64,000 nt of DNA from Desulfotruncus arcticus DSM 17038 (GTDB lineage Bacteria > Bacillota > Desulfotomaculia > Desulfotomaculales > Desulfallaceae). The translations under genes were made by a program, and so were the position numbers. Positions 61,987 to 64,000 of the stretch are shown here, one piece after another. Under the pieces are notes generated by a model, which was not told the origin of the DNA, searched no databases, and saw nothing but the letters and a program-made list of their open reading frames with translations. Numbering within the stretch: position 1 is the first letter of the stretch; each line of letters starts with the position of its first letter. Location: the NCBI RefSeq assembly GCF_900113335.1, contig NZ_FOOX01000006.1, positions 165,416-229,415 of the forward strand, given 5' to 3'.

Positions 61987-62192
61987 AACAAGAACCTTCT
62001 TTCTACAAACAGTTTTTTAACCTGAAAGGATGTTCTTCTGCTAATAAGCAGGCTTTCCATTTCTTTAATATTACCATCAAGATTAATTATTTTAGCCTCA
62101 TTTTCCTGCCTATTTTTCTCCAGGTTTTCATTTTTACCGTTATATTTTTTATTATTTTGACCTTCTAAATATTTACCAACCTTGCCGTTAAT
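61968..62192 (-). CDS. Possible small polar coiled-coil protein with unclear start
   Basis: About 74 codons ending LFVERRFLFWEHYY. The sequence is polar, Asn/Lys/Glu-rich and coiled-coil-like (NENLEKNRQENEAKIINL, NIKEMESLLI). The only possible start in frame is ATT 62192, so the gene may be broken. Immediately upstream of the 46-residue membrane protein. Confidence 0.3.
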   Translation of the reverse strand: MNGKVGKYLEGQNNKKYNGKNENLEKNRQENEAKIINLDGNIKEMESLLISRRTSFQVKKLFVERRFLFWEHYY

Positions 62193-62618
62193 CCTTCATC
62201 CGAACTGTTCCAATTGCGAACAAATGATCTGTTTGGGTGTTCTATTTTGGTATAGAATATAATGTCGGCGATGATTTGTTAGATTAACTATAAGTTATTT
62301 GGGCAATATCACAAATAATTGAAAAGCTGTTGTCCTTTGAGTTAAAGCACCGTTGCGGGCGGGACTAGCTGAGGTTGGTCTGTCCGGCAGGGAGGTAGGT
62401 ATACTGGTTTATGATGGTTTGACGGCGGCGTATGGCACGGAAATTGCTTTAATATATCTTATAACTATTAACCCCTACCTCTCAAAACTTTACTTTAACC
62501 TCTTTACGCCTGACTGTTGGGCGATTTTTTTTTGGGCAGTTACAAACCAGACACTTTTTTCATCATAAATAAGGGAGGACCTGGCGGGAATGCCACCCCA
62601 ACCTTCGCCCGTACCCTG
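62193..62618. other. Gene-poor segment with a weak ORF
   Basis: A 71-codon plus-strand ORF (62353-62568) reads AEVGLSGREVGILVYDGLTAAYG and then becomes hydrophobic, but it lacks a convincing ribosome-binding site and is not recognised. Possibly a gene remnant. Confidence 0.3.
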
Positions 62619-63188
62619 TTAATACCAGTAATCCGGGTACTTTCGTTCACTGGACAAGTTGTTAACTACAAGAGCAATTAAGATTAAACATATGGCGCCT
62701 AGCCCCACGGGAGAAAATATATAGCTAAAACTTTGCCCTGTGTATACGGCAACAAAGGCAGTGGCGCCGCCAGGCGGGTGCAGAGTGTAGGTAACTGTCA
62801 TGGCCACGATGGCCATGGTCACCCCCAGGGCGATGGCCCACCAGGTTCCACCAAACAATTGATATACCACAACGCCCATTAGTGCGGAAATAAGATGTCC
62901 GCCGATAACGTTTCTGGGCTGGGCCATGGGCACATGGCAGGCAGCGTATAGAAGTACTGCCGAAGCACCAAATGAGGGAAGCAAAAGCGGCAGTTGATAA
63001 AGATCTGATAATATCGCCACCAACCCGATTCCCAGGAAACTACCCAGAGCCGTGATTATCAACCCCGCTATGCTCATCTTGGGCAGGTTGGCGCATTTGC
63101 CGCCCTTCATTTTACATATGTAGTTTTTTATTCTTTCTCCAACACAGGGATAAACAGCCTGATTTAATTGTTTATTGGCCTCGTTCAT
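62619..63188 (-). CDS. HPP-family membrane protein
   Basis: 189 residues from ATG 63188 (GGGAGGTGG upstream). Four transmembrane segments with LPSFGASAVLLYAACHVPMAQPRNVIGGHLIS, and the defining HPPGGATAFVAVY motif (the HPP of the family name). Members in plastids and cyanobacteria transport nitrite; the bacterial role is largely unknown. A CRP/FNR-like palindrome lies about 76 nt upstream of the start. Confidence 0.88.
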   Translation of the reverse strand: MNEANKQLNQAVYPCVGERIKNYICKMKGGKCANLPKMSIAGLIITALGSFLGIGLVAILSDLYQLPLLLPSFGASAVLLYAACHVPMAQPRNVIGGHLISALMGVVVYQLFGGTWWAIALGVTMAIVAMTVTYTLHPPGGATAFVAVYTGQSFSYIFSPVGLGAICLILIALVVNNLSSERKYPDYWY

Positions 63189-63263
63189 AATTTTTACCAC
63201 CTCCCGGCTTAAATAATATATATTATGTAACAACCCGCCAAGCAGTAAGTAAACTCACTTTTC

Positions 63264-63285
63264 CAGTGTGATATTGATCACACTG
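63264..63285. promoter_or_regulatory. CRP/FNR-type operator (TGTGA-N6-TCACA)
   Basis: CAGTGTGA-TATTGA-TCACACTG is a perfect 8-bp inverted repeat with the CRP-family core TGTGA-N6-TCACA. It lies between the divergent HPP and 63410 genes, 76 nt from the HPP start. Confidence 0.65.
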
Positions 63286-63409
63286 ATTGTGCCCCTTTTT
63301 TAAAATATTACATAATAAATTTTAAGCTATGGGACTAAATATATTTGGCAAAGTTTGGTTAATATATTATAATAAGATGATATCATTAATATAATGGGAG
63401 GTAATCACA

Positions 63410-63721
63410 TTGGCATTTGAAGTATATAGGCCGAGATCGTCAGGAGAAAATTCAGTTGCAATTACTAAACACCATATTAGAATTGGCAATAGATTGGCGA
63501 GTCAACTTAAAGGTGATTATGTTGAAGTGGCCTATGATAAGGAGACTAATAAACTACGGGTTAAAGGTGTTGATGAAGGCGGTATGAAGGTTACCAAGAG
63601 CAAAATTGGAGCTCGCGGTATTTTTAACTATTTTGGCATTGGCGAGGTAAAAGGCAGTTTTGCAGCAGAATATAATGCAGGTGATAATGCCGTATTTGTG
63701 GATTTAAATAAGAAGAAGTAA
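63410..63721 (+). CDS. Conserved-looking 103-residue hypothetical protein
   Basis: TTG 63410 has GGGAGGT 7 nt upstream. The product is mixed alpha/beta with no signal or membrane segment: FEVYRPRSSGENSVAITKHHIRIGNRLA, YVEVAYDKETNKLRVKGV and GARGIFNYFGIGEVKGSFAAEY. The early beta pattern vaguely recalls AbrB-like DNA-binding swapped hairpins, but I cannot assign it. Followed immediately by a strong terminator, hence monocistronic. Confidence 0.65.
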   Translation: MAFEVYRPRSSGENSVAITKHHIRIGNRLASQLKGDYVEVAYDKETNKLRVKGVDEGGMKVTKSKIGARGIFNYFGIGEVKGSFAAEYNAGDNAVFVDLNKKK

Positions 63722-63759
63722 ATAAGAAACCCCTGCGTTTATTGCAGGGGTTTCTTATT
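63721..63759. terminator. Strong bidirectional terminator
   Basis: A 16-bp perfect stem (AATAAGAAACCCCTGC, 63721-63736, with 63744-63759) and a 7-nt loop, beginning directly at the stop codon of the preceding gene. Confidence 0.8.
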
Positions 63760-63829
63760 TATGATTAATACGGATAAGTTTAATTTGTTTTTTACATGGA
63801 AGGCTTATGTTAGTACGCATAGTATGTTG

Positions 63830-64000
63830 TTATTTAAAGGTCCTATTTACAAGTTCGTTGATAAACTGATCGCCGGCCAGGTAAGGTAGAGTAATATGTC
63901 CGGTCCCCCGGTAATTGTTGTTAAACTCAATGCTGGTGGCAATGGAATTTTCGTTTCTGGCCCAGGAGCGCCTGGCCACGCCGCCCATAACATCCCAGAG
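63830..64000 (-). CDS. C-terminal part of an unidentified gene (runs off the right edge)
   Basis: 56 codons in frame to the window edge, ending in TAA at 63830: WDVMGGVARRSWARNENS, then IEFNNNYRGTGHITLPYLAGD and QFINELVNRTFK. It reads like a genuine protein C-terminus. Family not recognised. Confidence 0.5.
   Translation of the reverse strand, partial: LWDVMGGVARRSWARNENSIATSIEFNNNYRGTGHITLPYLAGDQFINELVNRTFK

Noticed and set aside
1..64000. tRNA, rRNA, T-box and prophage features
   Set aside because: I looked for tRNA cloverleaf ends, T-box GGTGGNACC signatures, integrases and phage structural genes and saw none; a covariance scan could not be run here.

Overview
The window looks like chromosomal DNA of an anaerobic, Gram-positive, probably sulfate-reducing or syntrophic member of the Firmicutes (Desulfotomaculum/Peptococcaceae type). 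Supporting signs are strong AGGAGG ribosome-binding sites with many TTG/GTG starts, a Tat-exported selenocysteine formate dehydrogenase, rubredoxin with a rubrerythrin-like protein, a CsoR copper operon, a cobalamin riboswitch on cobinamide salvage, CooC and FmdE proteins, and many peptide/nickel-type ABC transporters. The genus is inferred; there is no rRNA, and I saw no tRNA, CRISPR array or intact insertion sequence.

Layout. 1-2.4 kb: partial cbiZ under a cobalamin riboswitch, then a TDT-family exporter. 2.5-8.6 kb: a TsaA/TrmO-like domain fused in frame to a CooC-like ATPase, then an O-methyltransferase, a Znu-like ABC transporter with an unusual substrate-binding protein, and a second methyltransferase. 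8.6-13.4 kb (minus): copA-copZ-csoR and a small DUF2089/SHOCT-like/holin-like operon. 13.9-29.9 kb (minus): a 16-kb operon with two ABC exporter half-transporters, two complete peptide/nickel importers and two paralogous methyltransferases. 30.6-35.7 kb (minus): a third importer with a fused double ATPase. 36.1-38.7 kb: two FmdE-family proteins (one cytoplasmic, one exported) and a flavin reductase. 39.5-43.9 kb: GNAT, two serine proteases, DUF1848 and gene remnants. 44.1-51.2 kb (minus): tatA-fdhA(Sec)-fdhB-nrfD-fdhE-tatC. 51.6-56.7 kb (minus): a membrane-bound one-component regulator, a pair of LysM/BsuPI proteins, an NrdG-like activase and a TPR protein. 56.8-64 kb: rubredoxin, rubrerythrin-like protein, NCS2 permease, PepF, another O-methyltransferase, HPP-family protein and small genes.

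The main discovery candidate is a repeated RNA-like element of about 50-60 nt, present nine times (A-I). Each begins with CCA(C/T)GAAG, usually followed by GT, encloses one or two variable hairpins, and closes with (TTCG)TGG, usually followed by a T-run. Seven copies lie just downstream of a recognisable promoter and co-oriented with the next gene: tsaA-cooC, the O-methyltransferase/Znu operon (two copies in tandem), the 16-kb transporter operon, the third importer operon, and both fmdE genes. A further tandem pair has no gene after it. This resembles a family of terminator-type riboswitches or protein-controlled attenuators defining a regulon of methyltransferases, chelate-type importers, an exporter, FmdE and CooC. 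I infer a metal-chelate or cofactor acquisition system; the ligand and the molecule handled are unknown.
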